Assembly: GCA_027186245.1 (NCBI GenBank)
Contig: CP114489.1
Location: 9,865,501-9,929,500, forward strand
Source of the DNA: Coriaria nepalensis
Lineage: Eukaryota; Streptophyta; Magnoliopsida; Cucurbitales; Coriariaceae
Length of the DNA: 64,000 nt
Direction: 5' to 3'
In this document: piece after piece, positions 1 through 12,031 of the stretch
Layout: each line of letters begins with the position of its first letter
How positions within the stretch are numbered: position 1 is the stretch's first letter
Translations under genes and position numbers: made by a program
The notes under the pieces: generated by a model
Told to the model about the DNA's origin: nothing
The model's input: the letters and a program-made list of their open reading frames with translations, nothing else
Database searches by the model: none

Positions 1-688
1 CACTTGAGAAACGGAGATTTAATTTGTTCGACCTTTTTCCGACCAGAAAAACCAGTCACGGCGAGAGAGATCAGCTGGATCAGCGACTGGAATAGAGAGA
101 GTAAAAGATGAAAAAGAAGAGACTAGGGCAAAAATTGATATCCGTTTTCTTGGTGATTATGATGTTCCGTTTTTCAGTAGTTATCTTGATATGAACACGT
201 CGTAGTCTTTTTGTGGGCCACGGCGGTAATGGATTTCGCTCCTTTTATTCACTAGTTCAGCCCATTAAGCAAAAGCGGGCCGAGCCAGCTAGCCCGTTAA
301 CATGGGTATTATTAGTTAAAGATTTCAAATTAGGAAAAACCATTCATAGTTTACTATAACTATGATTAAACCCCCAAAATTTCAAAAATCAGAATGCAAC
401 TCCCGATTTTTACGAAAACAGAGATTAAAACATATTTTGTAATTTGAAAAGATTACTGGCATGGCATATGCGGTATGCCCAATCATTATGTCATACACTG
501 CAAACTTAATTGAAATTACAAAAACGAGGAATCTATATATCTAGTTTTAAGAAAAACAAGAGATTTTATATATCTAGTTTTAAGGGTGGAGAGGGAAATT
601 TTATTTAAAGTGGGAAAAAACTATATAATTGTAACATATTTTGTTGGGCGGATAAAAATTAAAATTTGAAAAAATTATAAGTATTTGT
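1..688. other. Left edge, no gene resolved
   Basis: The first ~200 bases are less AT-rich than what follows and contain GA-rich and CT-rich stretches. They could be the 5' leader or promoter of a minus-strand gene lying beyond the left edge, but no coding frame or splice signal supports this. The rest is AT-rich with no recognisable gene. Confidence 0.3.
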
Positions 689-1046
689 TGTTAGAATTGT
701 CTCACATTACTTAGCGAGAAGATATCTAGTTAGCTTATAACTAATGAGTTTCCTCCTTCTCTACAAAAGCTTTTAGAGAAAAAAATAGTTGAACTCTAAA
801 AATTTAATATAATATCAGAGCTAAACTCAGTAAATTTTTATATATTTCATTTTGTAAAGTGTTTTTTATATATTATATCACTTATTAAGTTTTCGAAATG
901 ACCAGTTCGTAAGTAAGAAGGAGTGTTAGAATTGTCTTACATCGTTTAAGAAAAAAATACTTAATTAATTTATAATTAAAGAATTATTTTTTTTATCTAC
1001 AAAATCTTTTAAGATAAAAAATCGTTATACTCGTAAAAATTTAATA
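689..1046 (+). mobile_element. TRIM-like miniature LTR retrotransposon
   Basis: Two diverged direct repeats of about 121-123 bp lie at 689-809 and 924-1046. Both start TGTTAGAATTGTC and share the order ACAT, a TTAATTTATAA-like block, TCTACAAAA, CTTTTA, AAAAATTTAATA. Directly after the first is TAATATCAGAGC (810-821), close to the initiator-Met tRNA primer-binding site TGGTATCAGAGC. Directly before the second is a purine tract, AAGTAAGAAGGAG (911-923). LTR, PBS, ~100 bp without coding, PPT, LTR is the architecture of terminal-repeat retrotransposons in miniature. The LTRs are well diverged, and no clear target duplication was seen, so the element is old. Confidence 0.55.
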
Positions 1047-1634
1047 TTTAATCTCTTATAATTGCCGTCCCTATGTATAATTGAATATATTTTTCAATAT
1101 TTTTATTTTCCTATCTCTTTGCCACATTTTAAAAACATATTTTTCATTATAAAATATTTTTATGTATTTTAAATTATGAAAATAATTGTCAAACATATAC
1201 AAAAGTTAATAAAATATTAAAATAATTACTAAATTGGCACGAGAGTGAAAATACTTATTATTGAAGTACAAAATTACGGCAGAAGTCCAAATGATTACTT
1301 ATTTTTTCCAAAAATTGAAATACGATTCTACAATTTTTTACTTGAAAATACAATGTTCTAAAGAGATTGCGAAAGATTGAGAGTACTTAAGAAATTAGGG
1401 AAGGAAGAAAAATAATTTCTTATTATTGATATATATATATATAATACAAATACATATATGTTACTAACCATTCTTACACGTGCAAAGGTATGAGTAGTAA
1501 CAAATTATAGGTAAGAACTTCAACGCAGCATACGTGACCAAATCGTAATGAACGTCGACATAATAGTTACATATCTACTGAATTACAACAAATTTACGGA
1601 CATTGATCAACGTCCCCATGCATTTAGTTTTTCA
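1047..1634. other. AT-rich intergenic, 3' side of first CEP gene
   Basis: Strongly AT-rich, with a short TA repeat near 1428-1444. The part next to 1634 would be the 3' UTR of the minus-strand CEP gene. No other feature is supported. Confidence 0.4.
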
Positions 1635-2099
1635 TTAGGGTTCCGCTGCATATACATGTCCAATTCCGGGACTATGTCCGGGAGTCGTGGGTCGGAAATC
1701 GTTCTTAAATCCCATCATGTTGGAATGTTGTTTCATACTTGCACCATCCTCGAGTGTCTTTGATGCTTGTTTAAATGTATGAGCCCCAGTAGGGCTATAA
1801 CGTCTTGGGGTGGTTACGGATTGAAAATCGACCTTTTTTTCATTTGTCACTAATTCCGAATCGGCAGAACCGTGAGTGCTTTGATGTTGATCATGGTATG
1901 GTGATTTGGATGAGATTAAAGATCCTCCGTTTTCTGATCTCAGATGATCATCATGGCTTGAGCTCAGCGCAATTTTGTGACGTGGAGATGATTTGTGTGA
2001 TTTTATCGGTCTTGCCTCAAGAGAAAGAATGTGGAAGGCAATTATCAGTACTGCAAGAAGGGTAGAGAATTTGTATATGGGTTGTAACTTGATCGCCAT
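1635..2099 (-). CDS. CEP: CEP (C-terminally encoded peptide) hormone precursor
   Basis: A single-exon gene for a 154-residue prepropeptide. Residues ~1-28 form a secretion signal: a basic start, a Leu/Ile/Ala-rich core ending near FHILSLEA. A hydrophilic, variable pro-region follows, and the conserved peptide core DFRPTTPGHSPGIGH is at residues 134-148 (bases 1656-1700), with a six-residue tail. The invariant FRPTTPGHSPGxGH pattern is diagnostic of class I CEPs. In that family the secreted 15-mer is proline-hydroxylated and is perceived by CEPR leucine-rich-repeat receptor kinases in nitrogen-demand signalling and root growth (family knowledge). There is one core copy. A paralogue lies ~4.7 kb away on the same strand. 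A TATA box sits ~120 bp upstream. The start is the only Met that gives a signal peptide. Confidence 0.93.
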   Translation of the reverse strand: MAIKLQPIYKFSTLLAVLIIAFHILSLEARPIKSHKSSPRHKIALSSSHDDHLRSENGGSLISSKSPYHDQHQSTHGSADSELVTNEKKVDFQSVTTPRRYSPTGAHTFKQASKTLEDGASMKQHSNMMGFKNDFRPTTPGHSPGIGHVYAAEP

Positions 2100-2219
2100 A
2101 TGAAACTAAGGGTGGTGAAGTGAAGAAACAGAATTTCAAAGAAAGGAAGGAATTCTTAGGAAGGTATGTAGTGTTATGTTTAAAACAGATGAATGATGAT
2201 TAGTGTTTGGTTCCTTCGG

Positions 2220-2227
2220 TATTTATA
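2220..2227 (-). promoter_or_regulatory. TATA box of first CEP gene
   Basis: On the minus strand this reads TATAAATA within GCTATAAATACC, about 120 bp upstream of the CEP start codon at 2099. The spacing fits a transcript with a leader of roughly 80-90 nt. There is no direct evidence for the start site. Confidence 0.6.
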
Positions 2228-5200
2228 GCCTTTTAGTGCACCCATAATCTATAGTAACTCCTTATTGGAGAGAGATCAACACTTTATTGAATGGAATTTT
2301 TTTTTTGTTTTTGTATTAGTCTCAACGGTACGTACCTATGTTTATATAATTCGAAGGGTCCTTACAAGAAAACAAAAAAAAATTCTATGCTTAAAAGCTT
2401 TCAAAAGTAGTAATTAAATTCGAGTTTAATTTATGAGTATAATGAAGATCGGAAAGGTATAAGTGACTTATAAGATCATACATTATAGATGCCAGACATA
2501 AGATTACATATTCAGTTTTTAACTTATTAATAGTCGAAGCAACTTGATGAAATATAAGAATACTAATACATCCGCCATATAGTGGGAGGTGAAGAATTTC
2601 ATTCACAATTGCTACTACTTAAAATAATACAAATGCCTCATAAGATTTAAGTATCGTGATCATATTAGGGTCCATACTCCCACTTGGATGTAAAAACACT
2701 TTCCCACATTAAAATAGAGAATTTGAAGCTCCCTTTTTTGACTCCAATATTCTTGTTCCTTAATTTGTCAGCTGTTGTTTAAGGCTACAAAATCCTTGAC
2801 CATACATAATGGAGTTACGTGCTTTTAAAATTATGAAAGTTGTTGAGTGGGCGGCAATCTACTTATAATCATATGACAAATAGTGCTTCTTAACTTCTTT
2901 GAGCTAAGATTTGTTAGAGCTTAGAATATCTCAAGAGGGTTAATTGGACGGCTAGTTCTTCACTCAAAACCAGCGAAATGATATCTTGATACTACAACAA
3001 ATCTTTCTTTAAGTCTTGCACTCCACTCACTTAATTTAAAGTATCAAAACTTCTTAACCACCGTAGGAGAACATAGATTCCTTTGTAGTGACCACACATG
3101 TGTCCTGTTCTATTACAGATATTAGGTATACTTTTATGAACACATGCACTCGATCGTAATGTGGGCCGGCGGTTGAAGGTGGTGCATCCGGATTCCTTTG
3201 TACTTTGGGTTGGCTCGAGTGGACGGTTTAACATTTGAGAAAAGAAATTTTTGGATAAATTATATTTATAATATATCAATGTATTTTAACTATATATATT
3301 AATTGCATATTATTATATTAATTTTGTGTGTGATTAAAATGGATATGCAGACATACTCTATATATCCAAAAAAAAAGTAAAAAACCTAAAATGGTGAGAG
3401 CGTTGAGTGACAAATGGGGATAGTGTTATGATGTGCATAGAATATCGTCCAATTTAAAGAAAATTTAGTGGAGAAATTTAAGTAATTCATATCTAATTGG
3501 AAAATAGGCTTATAGTAACTTAGCTATGAATTGGAACATGAAATTTAAGCAACATTATAGTGTAGGTGTATATGTGAAGGATTAATCATGACACATACTC
3601 CATCTGACTCATAAATATTTATTATTATGCTCAAAATTATGTCACACATGAGTGATGGAGCATAATTTTGAGCGTAATCATAAGTATGTATTTAGTTAGG
3701 AAAATCACTTCATAAGATGTTTGAGTCTCCTATTCATAGTCATGTTCAATTTTGAGTTGAAATCCTAGATATCAACAAGGAATTACAGTGTAGATCCTGT
3801 AATGAAATAATAGAAATTAGGGATTCAAATTTAAAATTAATTAATAATAATTAGAGTGATTTATCTTTTTTAAATACTGATTTCTTAAAATTTATATTTA
3901 GATGTGAGATTATATTCTCAGCATGTTAATAATGACTTATATTTCTTATATAATGATTTTATAATATTTATATTCTTAATATGAGATGATATTTTCAATA
4001 AGATTAACCGCAAAAATTATTTCGTATCATCTAAATAAATATATTTCATGTCAGGTTCTTTTAATCTGAAATTGCTACTTCTAATCGGATATTATATGAT
4101 TATATCCTTGTTATAAGGAAAAAAAAAACACTTTGAGCTCACACATAATGAACTATTCACCAGACTTGTTTCATAGAATCTGTCAAGAAGTCTAATTTCA
4201 AAAATCAACAGGAAGTTATTGATCCTCTTTCTCTGTACCAAGGAATAGAGCATATACTCCCAGTAGTTAGTATTAAACCACATCCGTAATTGATGCTAAA
4301 AAACGTTGTCGTGGATAAATCCCAACTGGTTAGGGTACATAACTCCGTGAGCAGCTTTGAGTTGGTCCAGTTGGAAGACGTGTTTTTATCATTTTGAATG
4401 AACTTCTAATTAATCAATCTTTTTCCTTTTTAATCACACATCACCTCCTACTCTAAATCAAGAACTTCGTTAAACAAGAGGTAGAAGTTATGAACTTATG
4501 ATTACTGTAAATGTGTCTTTTTTGTAAATATTGAGAGAAGAGATCGGCATCATGATGACGTTGGATCCTTCTAACATTTTTTTTCTCCCCCCACCACCCC
4601 AAGAAAAAAGTCTAGTCAAATTCAACATTAGTCACCAATTGTACTCGATATTTTGTTTGGGGGGGGTGGGTCCGGTCCACTTCTTTTTGTCACAATTACT
4701 TTACGTTATTTTAATCAAACAAAGTCCAAATGAAGAAAAATGATGAGCATGCTTTCAAACCCACTTTCTATTCTAAAAAAAAAAAGAAGGGATAGTTGAT
4801 ACAAAAATGGATCTTTTTTGTGGTTGGCTCCTCAACTTGGGGAAGTACATTCTCTTTCTCACTGAATATTTTGCTTGATACTCTCTTGACTTTTGCTAGG
4901 CTGGTAAGCACGAGCTTTGTTTCTTGGTTGATTTTTATTTTATTTGACAGTAACAGGAGTGGCGGAAAAGACAGGAAGATCTTATGGAGGTGTTTTGAAT
5001 CTAAATTTAGCTACTTATTTGTATTCCCTACGATATTCTTTTATGGTGCTATAATAACACTGTATGCAAATGTATAGGAGTTATCAAGAATATGCTCTTT
5101 TGTCTTCAACAATGGTCATTTAATTTCCTCTAACCAATTCATAGTTGTTTGGATTATAAATATTACTAAAGTTAATTATTTAGGTGGTATTAGATTCGGT

Positions 5201-5603
5201 TTTAGTTTTGAACTTTGGGAGTTTAACTCTTAAGAGATTGGTTGTTGGATTCGATTTAAAAACTTAGAGATTTATTCTTCAAATTTAAAATATTTTAGAT
5301 TATATTTTTTAGCGAATTTTAAAATTTAAAAGATATAATCATAACTCAAGATAATTGAGATTAAGACTAGTTTAATATTTAAAAAATAAAAAATAAAAAA
5401 ATAAATTTATGTGATCGGATCTCGTTTCTGTTTCTGTGATATAAGTAACAAGCAAATTAGAGGTTTCGACCCTAATTCTCATGGAAAAGTAATAGAAAAA
5501 TTTTCATGCAAACCATTTTTATTTTTATTTTTTTGGCAAGGAAAATCCCAATAGACATAGAATTTCAATAATTAATTGTGTCCACTAAATAATACTTACT
5601 TTT

Positions 5604-5634
<31 letters not shown>

Positions 5635-6817
5635 AAAGATTCAAATTCTAATAATATTTTTGATGATTTCAACCCTTAACATCCACTTTAGAAATAATGT
5701 TAGGTGGTTAATTAAGTACTTTTATTTATTTAGGGCAAAAAATACTTACTTTTATTGAGCATATCTTTGCCTGATCGATCACATAGCACATATATGTGAT
5801 TTAATCATATAACCCTTTTTAAGTCCCAACACCATTGAACATAGTGAAAAGTCAAAGTGTTCCTCGTTGAATTTATGTTCTCTAGATTCTGTTTAATTTA
5901 TGACCACATGCATAAAATTAAGGAAAGGTTCATGAACATTTTTGAATCTCGAATCTTTTTCTGGGTAGGTGTAATGTAAGTACTATTTTCGTGGTTGCTT
6001 TTTTCATTTTCCCTTTTCCCTCGCAAATCGCAATGCCAATGCAATCTATTGAAAGGTACGGCATGAAAAGGATATGATCGGCCACCAGGTGGGAAATTCA
6101 AAGCACTATTATACTAATTATTATATTATTACACTAATTTTGTAGGTGAGTTAATTCCTTAATATATCGTCCTAAGTTCAAATTACGAAGATAATTCTGA
6201 GTGATTTTAATGTCCTTTATTAGTGTATAATTTCTAGTCATGTTGGAAGCCAAACTAAAATTTGTAAAAATTGAATCTTAATTTGTTCTGTATCCAGTGG
6301 AAAAAGAATCTTTAATTTGTCATTCTATTATGATCATATCCGATTCTTCATATGCTATTCTTTAGTTGGGAATACTCGAATTTCCCTTGAGATTCAACTA
6401 TCATAAATCGTATTATCATGTTGAGATTTTATCTTAAGAATCTAAGATTTATATATAGCTAGCCTTAGGTATATATATAGGAAACTAGTTTGGGTTAGCT
6501 TTTGATGGCTATGTCAAAAATGCAATGATCAGTTGCTTTTATTTTATATATATTCCTTGAGAGATTCAACTTAACAAATTATAAACGCAAACTACTTAAA
6601 TAACACCAATTTCATTAGGAAAAAAAGACAACTAAATAGGATACGTTACAAATCTTAGTAATTTGCATGGTAACCACGTACGTACTTACATGCACTAACA
6701 AATATTCATAAGCTAATTACTTCACACACATACACACACATATATATATATATAATGCAACAGAGCTTGAAGATAAAAACCATGCATGCATACATAGATC
6801 GATACACAAATGTTGCT
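2228..6817. other. Gene-free AT-rich stretch between the two CEP genes
   Basis: No credible gene. It holds a near-perfect 18-bp inverted repeat at 3624-3641/3661-3678, a (TTTA)n tract at ~5601-5632, and short hydrophobic reading frames at ~4531-5077 with no recognisable domain. The side next to 6817 would be the 3' UTR of the second CEP gene. Confidence 0.5.
3592..3690. repeat. Imperfect hairpin, possibly a MITE remnant
   Basis: ATTATGCTCAAAATTATG (3624-3641) pairs with CATAATTTTGAGCGTAAT (3661-3678) with one mismatch and a 19-base loop. Weaker pairing continues outward. The left arm contains CTCATAAATATTT, reminiscent of the ends of small plant MITEs. No target duplication was identified. 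Confidence 0.35.
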
Positions 6818-7141
6818 TCAGTTTTCCAAGTTATGACCCACACCAGGGCTGTGACCAGGGGTGGTGGGCCTGAAAGTACAAGTGTCACGACCCGACGATG
6901 GTGGCAGTGGCGGCAGCGCAGATTCATCAACCACCTCATGATCGGGGGTAGTGGTAGGTGATGGCAGTACAGGTGTTGGTGGGGCCAGATTGGTTTTGTG
7001 AGTTTCAATGCTTGGGAATTTATTATTCATGTTCCCAATTACTAGGTTAAGAGGCCTTGTGCTCTCAACATTGTCAGTTTCAATGGAGATCAAGATTAGG
7101 GCAATGAGAAAAGAAGCAAAGAAAAGCTTGTTTAGGGCCAT
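6818..7141 (-). CDS. CEP: CEP peptide hormone precursor, second copy
   Basis: A single-exon gene for a 107-residue prepropeptide. Residues ~1-26 are a signal peptide with the core FFASFLIALILISIE. The pro-region is Pro/Thr-rich (PPTPVLPSPTTTP). The CEP core TFRPTTPGHSPGVGH is at residues 89-103 (bases 6833-6877), followed by NLEN and a stop. The core differs from its neighbour's only at its first residue (T for D) and near its end (V for I). The pro-regions are not alignable beyond hydrophilicity, as is usual for CEP paralogues. The gene has its own TATA box and a GA-repeat leader. The predicted role is the same as the first copy: a secreted, post-translationally modified peptide ligand. The two genes could differ in expression. 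Confidence 0.93.
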   Translation of the reverse strand: MALNKLFFASFLIALILISIETDNVESTRPLNLVIGNMNNKFPSIETHKTNLAPPTPVLPSPTTTPDHEVVDESALPPLPPSSGRDTCTFRPTTPGHSPGVGHNLEN

Positions 7142-7159
7142 AGCTTGAGACTAGAGAGG

Positions 7160-7186
7160 AGAAAAGAGAGAGAGAGAGAGAGAGCT
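7160..7186 (-). repeat. GA/CT microsatellite in CEP leader
   Basis: A run of AG dinucleotides on the plus strand (CT on the transcribed strand), lying between the TATA box and the start codon of the second CEP gene. CT-rich leaders are common in plant genes. Confidence 0.7.
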
Positions 7187-7247
7187 AGAGAGTTTTACTT
7201 AGCAAGATTGGCTAGGTTTGTATGCAAATTGGTTTGGTTGCCGGGGC

Positions 7248-7254
7248 TTTTATA
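7248..7254 (-). promoter_or_regulatory. TATA box of second CEP gene
   Basis: The minus strand reads CCCTATAAAAGCC, a strong TATA box about 107 bp upstream of the start codon at 7141. It is spaced like that of the first CEP gene. Confidence 0.65.
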
Positions 7255-7259
7255 GGGAG

Positions 7260-9100
7260 AGGAAGCCGACATGTCACATGTGAAATCCCCAAGGGTATTG
7301 GAGCTAAGATTCGTAAAATGTACGAATGAAATGTATTCTTTTTTATTAAAAATGTTTCTCCTTGTCCCATTAAAAAAAAAAAAAAAAAGTAGACAAAAAG
7401 TATATGCACAACTATCTAACCTAATAAACTCTCAACGCATCAAAACCAAAAGAGAATTAATGAGCAGTATCATTTGCACATTCTAATGAACACGAATTCT
7501 ATCCTGATGAGTGATGACCATATATAGAGAGCTGTTGTGGAACCATGTACTTTAAATAAGTTGTAGTTATAACTATGAACATCAATTCTATTCCTAGCCA
7601 GAGTATATATAGAATAGCATTTGAACCGCTCTCTTTCTCTCTATTGCAAGTGGAGCACAAGTTGGGCGCATGCATGCTAGCCTGCTACCTTTTGTCCTTC
7701 TTTCTGAAATCAAGCAGAGCACGCAAACATTTTCCAACCCTAATGATCTTCCCGATCAGTACTGTATTTGGAAAAATTTGAAAAGAAAAGAAAGAACGAA
7801 CTAGTTCTCTTTTTTCAATGTAGACAACCTCTGAATGTAATTTGCTAATCAAAGGAGTACTAAGTAATAATTAGCGGCCGAAACTGCGCATGCAAAAGCT
7901 ACTTTGGCCCTTAACGGTACAATACAGCTTTTAATATGCCAAATTAAGAAAGAATGACAGATACCTTCACATGAAAAGGTAACCCTATAACACTACGAAG
8001 ATGTAAACTTAAATATTAGTTAATACTGTACCATGAATTCTTTGTAGTTCTATATATATCTTTGTAGAATCTTTAGTGAATCTTTGAAGGAATATGCCAA
8101 GTTAATTTATTACTAATGCTTGTATTTTATCTTATGCTACTTAAGGGAATGGTATACTTAATTTTTCATTAATGAACTTTATGTGGAAAAGAAAATATAA
8201 TACTAAAATCTTGATAATTTAATATATGATAAATTAATAATCTAGTTTAAATAATAATTTTCAACAATCCATCTTGAGAATAATGTATTATATCGATTAT
8301 TTAATATTCATGAAATTATTAATGTTTTTTTTTTTAAAAATGTTATTAATTTATTAAGATTTTATAGTAATATCTCGAATTTGAAAAAGGTTGGAATTCT
8401 AATTAAAGCATTTTAAAACTTCAATTTGTTCATTATTAAATCTTACATATGTCAAACATAACATTCAATTTAGATTATATATAATCTAATTAGAGTCCTT
8501 AGATTAAAATATGTAACTCCATTTCCATTTTACCAAGTGATCAATACTTAAGAGGGGCAGATTCATAAAAAAAAAAAAAAAAAAAAAAAAGTAAGTAATA
8601 GTAATACAAAAATTTTTCTATGAAACTAAAGTAGAAAAAAAAATTAAGTAAAAATTTAATGATTTATTTATTAAACAAATTTTAATATTTATAAACAAAT
8701 TTTAATTTTAGTAAACTTTACTCCTTTGTCCACCCCACGTAAGAGACTTCTTCAAAATTGAAAGTGCCACCATCTTGAATGTTACGGAGAAGAAACGGGA
8801 GAAGACAAAAAATGAGTATGGATTGTGTTGCCTACTTGCCTACAATTCATGTGTACCCGTGTTACCCATCCAAACAAAGAAAAATGGGCCAATTTCATTT
8901 CTTTTATCACAATTTCTTCAAACGAAACAAGCACTTTTGTGTAATGGGCCACAATGCAAGATATCTCGAGTATATAAACATCATTGGATCTTTCCTTTTT
9001 CTAGCTCGTGTATTATGTCTAGCAATATAAACATCATTAGAGTAAACTTTAGGTTAAACTCCTTTTATCCCGACTCTTCTTTCTTTCTCTCAACACCATT
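7260..9100. other. AT-rich intergenic, no gene seen
   Basis: No gene is supported. The stretch includes a homopolymer A run (~8569-8590) and scattered short reading frames without recognisable motifs. The last ~50 bases may belong to the leader of the decayed retroelement that follows. Confidence 0.45.
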
Positions 9101-9103
9101 CTG

Positions 9104-9480
9104 GTGACTATCAAATTTTCTTTTTCCAACTATATTTTATGGAGAAATCAACTTGTGCGTCTTCTATCTTGTCAAGGTCTGCTCGGCTATGTTGATGGCT
9201 CCACCACGGCACTGGTTGCCACAATCACCAGCACACCACCCATGCAGAAATCGAAGTTCCAAGAGTGGACAGTCACGAATGAATGACTTATGAGTCTCAT
9301 TCTTTCTTCCTTGCCAAAACAAGTAATGGTCGAAACCATTAGTTGTTTCACCTCTCTTTTTGTTTGACTCGCTTTGGAGTCTACCTTTAGTCACAACTCT
9401 AAGCAACGCGAACTTTATATGAAAGATGCGCTCCAATTGATGAAAAAAAGGGTCTCGGTTGATGAAAATGACTTCTCACT
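9104..9480 (+). pseudogene. Copia-type gag fragment
   Basis: Translation from 9104 contains SNYILWRNQLVRLLSCQGLL and GYVDGST, then EFxEWT-like sequence. After in-frame stops, SHNSKQRELYMKDALQLMKK follows. These match the N-terminal gag domain of Ty1/copia polyproteins of the kind that begins with SNYLLWRxQL. Stops interrupt the frame near 9284 and again beyond it. No LTRs, protease, integrase or reverse transcriptase were found nearby, so this is a dead fragment. Confidence 0.75.
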
Positions 9481-12031
9481 AGTTTCTGCACGGTCTTGAG
9501 TCCTCCTTTTTCTATTTTTTTCTGCAGCTTAGAGGGTTCTTACTCTGTCCGATTTCAAAAATTTAGTTCTTAAAACTGAAAGTTTCAAGTTATTTCAAAA
9601 TCGATTGAAAGTATTTATGAATTTTCTCCTTTTTTTTCCCTAATCGATCTTCTTCTACTCTCGAAAACATTATGTTAAGATTAATTCGATGGTCTACATT
9701 CTACAACATGGGTCACAATCCGAAAATCCTCATTAAATCGAGAACAAAAAATGAAATACTACATGTACTACCTCCAAACTAATTAATTATTCGTGGAATC
9801 ATGGCGTCGTGCAATATTTATGAAATCCGTTGTTTCAACAAATGAAATGGTTATTACATTGAAGAGTTAATAATTCTAATCAAGAGATAAGAATTATTTA
9901 GCTGTTAATGGAGGTGGAGCCAAAATATCGGGCGATAAAATGATTACGAGTACCGGGTCGAAGTTCTCTCCTAATACCAAAAAATATATTATAAAAAATA
10001 TACTAATAACATATAAAATTTGAATATAATAGAAATGCTAAATTTCCATTCTATTTATTAACAAAAAAGTTATTAGGAAATTAAATATATTATATAAATT
10101 TTATGATATATAACCGTTTTAAGGTGTAATTAAAAACAAAAAATTAAAAATATATACCTAATATGGTAGTCCGAGTGAGCCATGCGCCGCCCTACTTAAA
10201 AAAATGTCCCTAAGAAGGTTTAGTATTAAATATATGATATATCGTTGAAATTGTTTCATATATTACTTATAAAAAACAAATTTAATTAATTTATAAATAA
10301 GAAATTCATTTTTTCTCTATAATATTTTAAGATTAGATAGCTATATTTTAATCCAAATTAATGTTTGTAGGTGGGTAGGGAAAAATCTACATCAAGATTG
10401 AGATATAATATGTGGACCGTGTCAATGTGATCAAATAGTCATTAGTGATTTAACGAGGAACTAAGGAAACTAAGACACTCAATAAACTTCCACAATTATG
10501 GGTCAAGAAAATAAATAAAACTTGTAAAATAACTATGTGACAATCGACAAATATACAACAAGTGTGTTTAATGTGCACGTAATACCCAATTAGAGTCATT
10601 ACCAAAGACATCATGGTGTTATTTAGCCGTGTCAAAGTAGGCAAAAGGATAACATCTATTGTGATCAAAACATACAATATCTTGTTCAATTGAAAGAGAT
10701 ATTAAAAGAACATATAAGTTTAAGTTAATTAATCCATATTATTATTATAATTATAATTATTCCAAATAAATCATATTTATGATAGATCGATCAATCTCAA
10801 ATACATATAACAACTTCACACAGTTACATTAATAATGTATTATGAATATATATTCTCTTTCATCGTCGTTACCAAGTCACATTAGTCGTAGGGAGTACGT
10901 GTATATGTCCGATATAAGGATATTATACTAATCATCTTTGTATCAATTACTTTCGTATTCCCTTTTTTAATGGTTGCTTAATTCTTCTCATGACTGAATC
11001 AATTCGGTAGACTTATCAAAATCAAGATTTAATGACATTGACGTCGTTCTCATCTTTCACACTATTTTAATTTGGTTCGGATGTAGAATTTCACAAGCTA
11101 AGCTTTCCTTTAATATTTATTAAATACAAATAAAAATAAATTAATTGTGACACTTAATATTAATTAATTAACAACTAGATATAAAATTTATGGCAAATCC
11201 AAGATAGTCCACTTAATATAAATTCTTATGAACTCAACAGCTCACTTACATTATCAACAAACATCAAGATTCCGCAATTAACTTGATAGAAGTTAGTATC
11301 TACACCAAAAATTTATACAAATTACTCTAAATCTTCAAAACTTAACTTGAATGATTATAAAACCAAAATCTAAATATTTTACTATAAAAATGGTGACTAG
11401 ACCTTCTTAAGATTTTTTTTTTTTTTTTTTTTTTTTAATTTCAATCTTCACAAACTTATTCTTGAAGCTTTTACTTCATTTAAACTTATTTTTATCATTA
11501 TTAACTAATAAACTCTTCTCCATATTTTGTCTTTCCATTATTTCTTTTTATTTTCAAATCTTGATTGTTATTACTGCTGTCACCCGCCGCGGCTAACTCT
11601 TTTTCTTCCCTTGTTACCATCCACTCTTCAATTTCCTTATTGAAGAACACTCTATTTATTAATTTTCTTAGGTCTAAAAGAAACAAAAAAGGCGAAATGA
11701 ACTTTCTCTTGCTGGGTGTTTGGAACAATGGAAGGTTCAAATTGGGTAATTAACAAAAATGGCTTCTTGTCAAAAAAGTGGTGTTTTTGTTGTTTAGTTG
11801 GTCCGCAATTATAAAATTAGTAAGTAGAATTGCAGTTTCTTTACCCACCGGAAAACCCTTATCAATTTGAGGGAAATGAAAATTTATAATTAGAGAGAGA
11901 AAGGTTTTTTTTTTTGTTATCTTATTCATTTGGTTCTTTCACTTATAACTTTAGCTTTGCAATTTGCTCTCAATATTGGTATTATCTTCTTCGTTTGGGT
12001 CTTTCACTTAAAGGTGAGCTTAGGGATGATG
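9481..12031. other. AT-rich intergenic with an old LTR-like relic
   Basis: No gene is supported. Around 10243-10350 the sequence resembles the LTR of the 689-1046 TRIM: GAAATTGTTTCATAT, a TTAATTAATTTATAA block, TTTCTCTATAA, TTTTAAGAT. It may be a decayed solo copy. A minus-strand reading frame at 11501-11740 has no recognisable domain, and a T run lies at ~11410-11436. Confidence 0.35.

Noticed and set aside
4531..5077. Two hydrophobic plus-strand frames (70 and 93 residues)
   Set aside because: Hydrophobicity follows from T-rich DNA; no start context, homologous motif or splice partner.
11501..11740. 79-residue minus-strand frame (MNLPLFQTPSK...)
   Set aside because: No recognisable family and no supporting promoter or splice signals.
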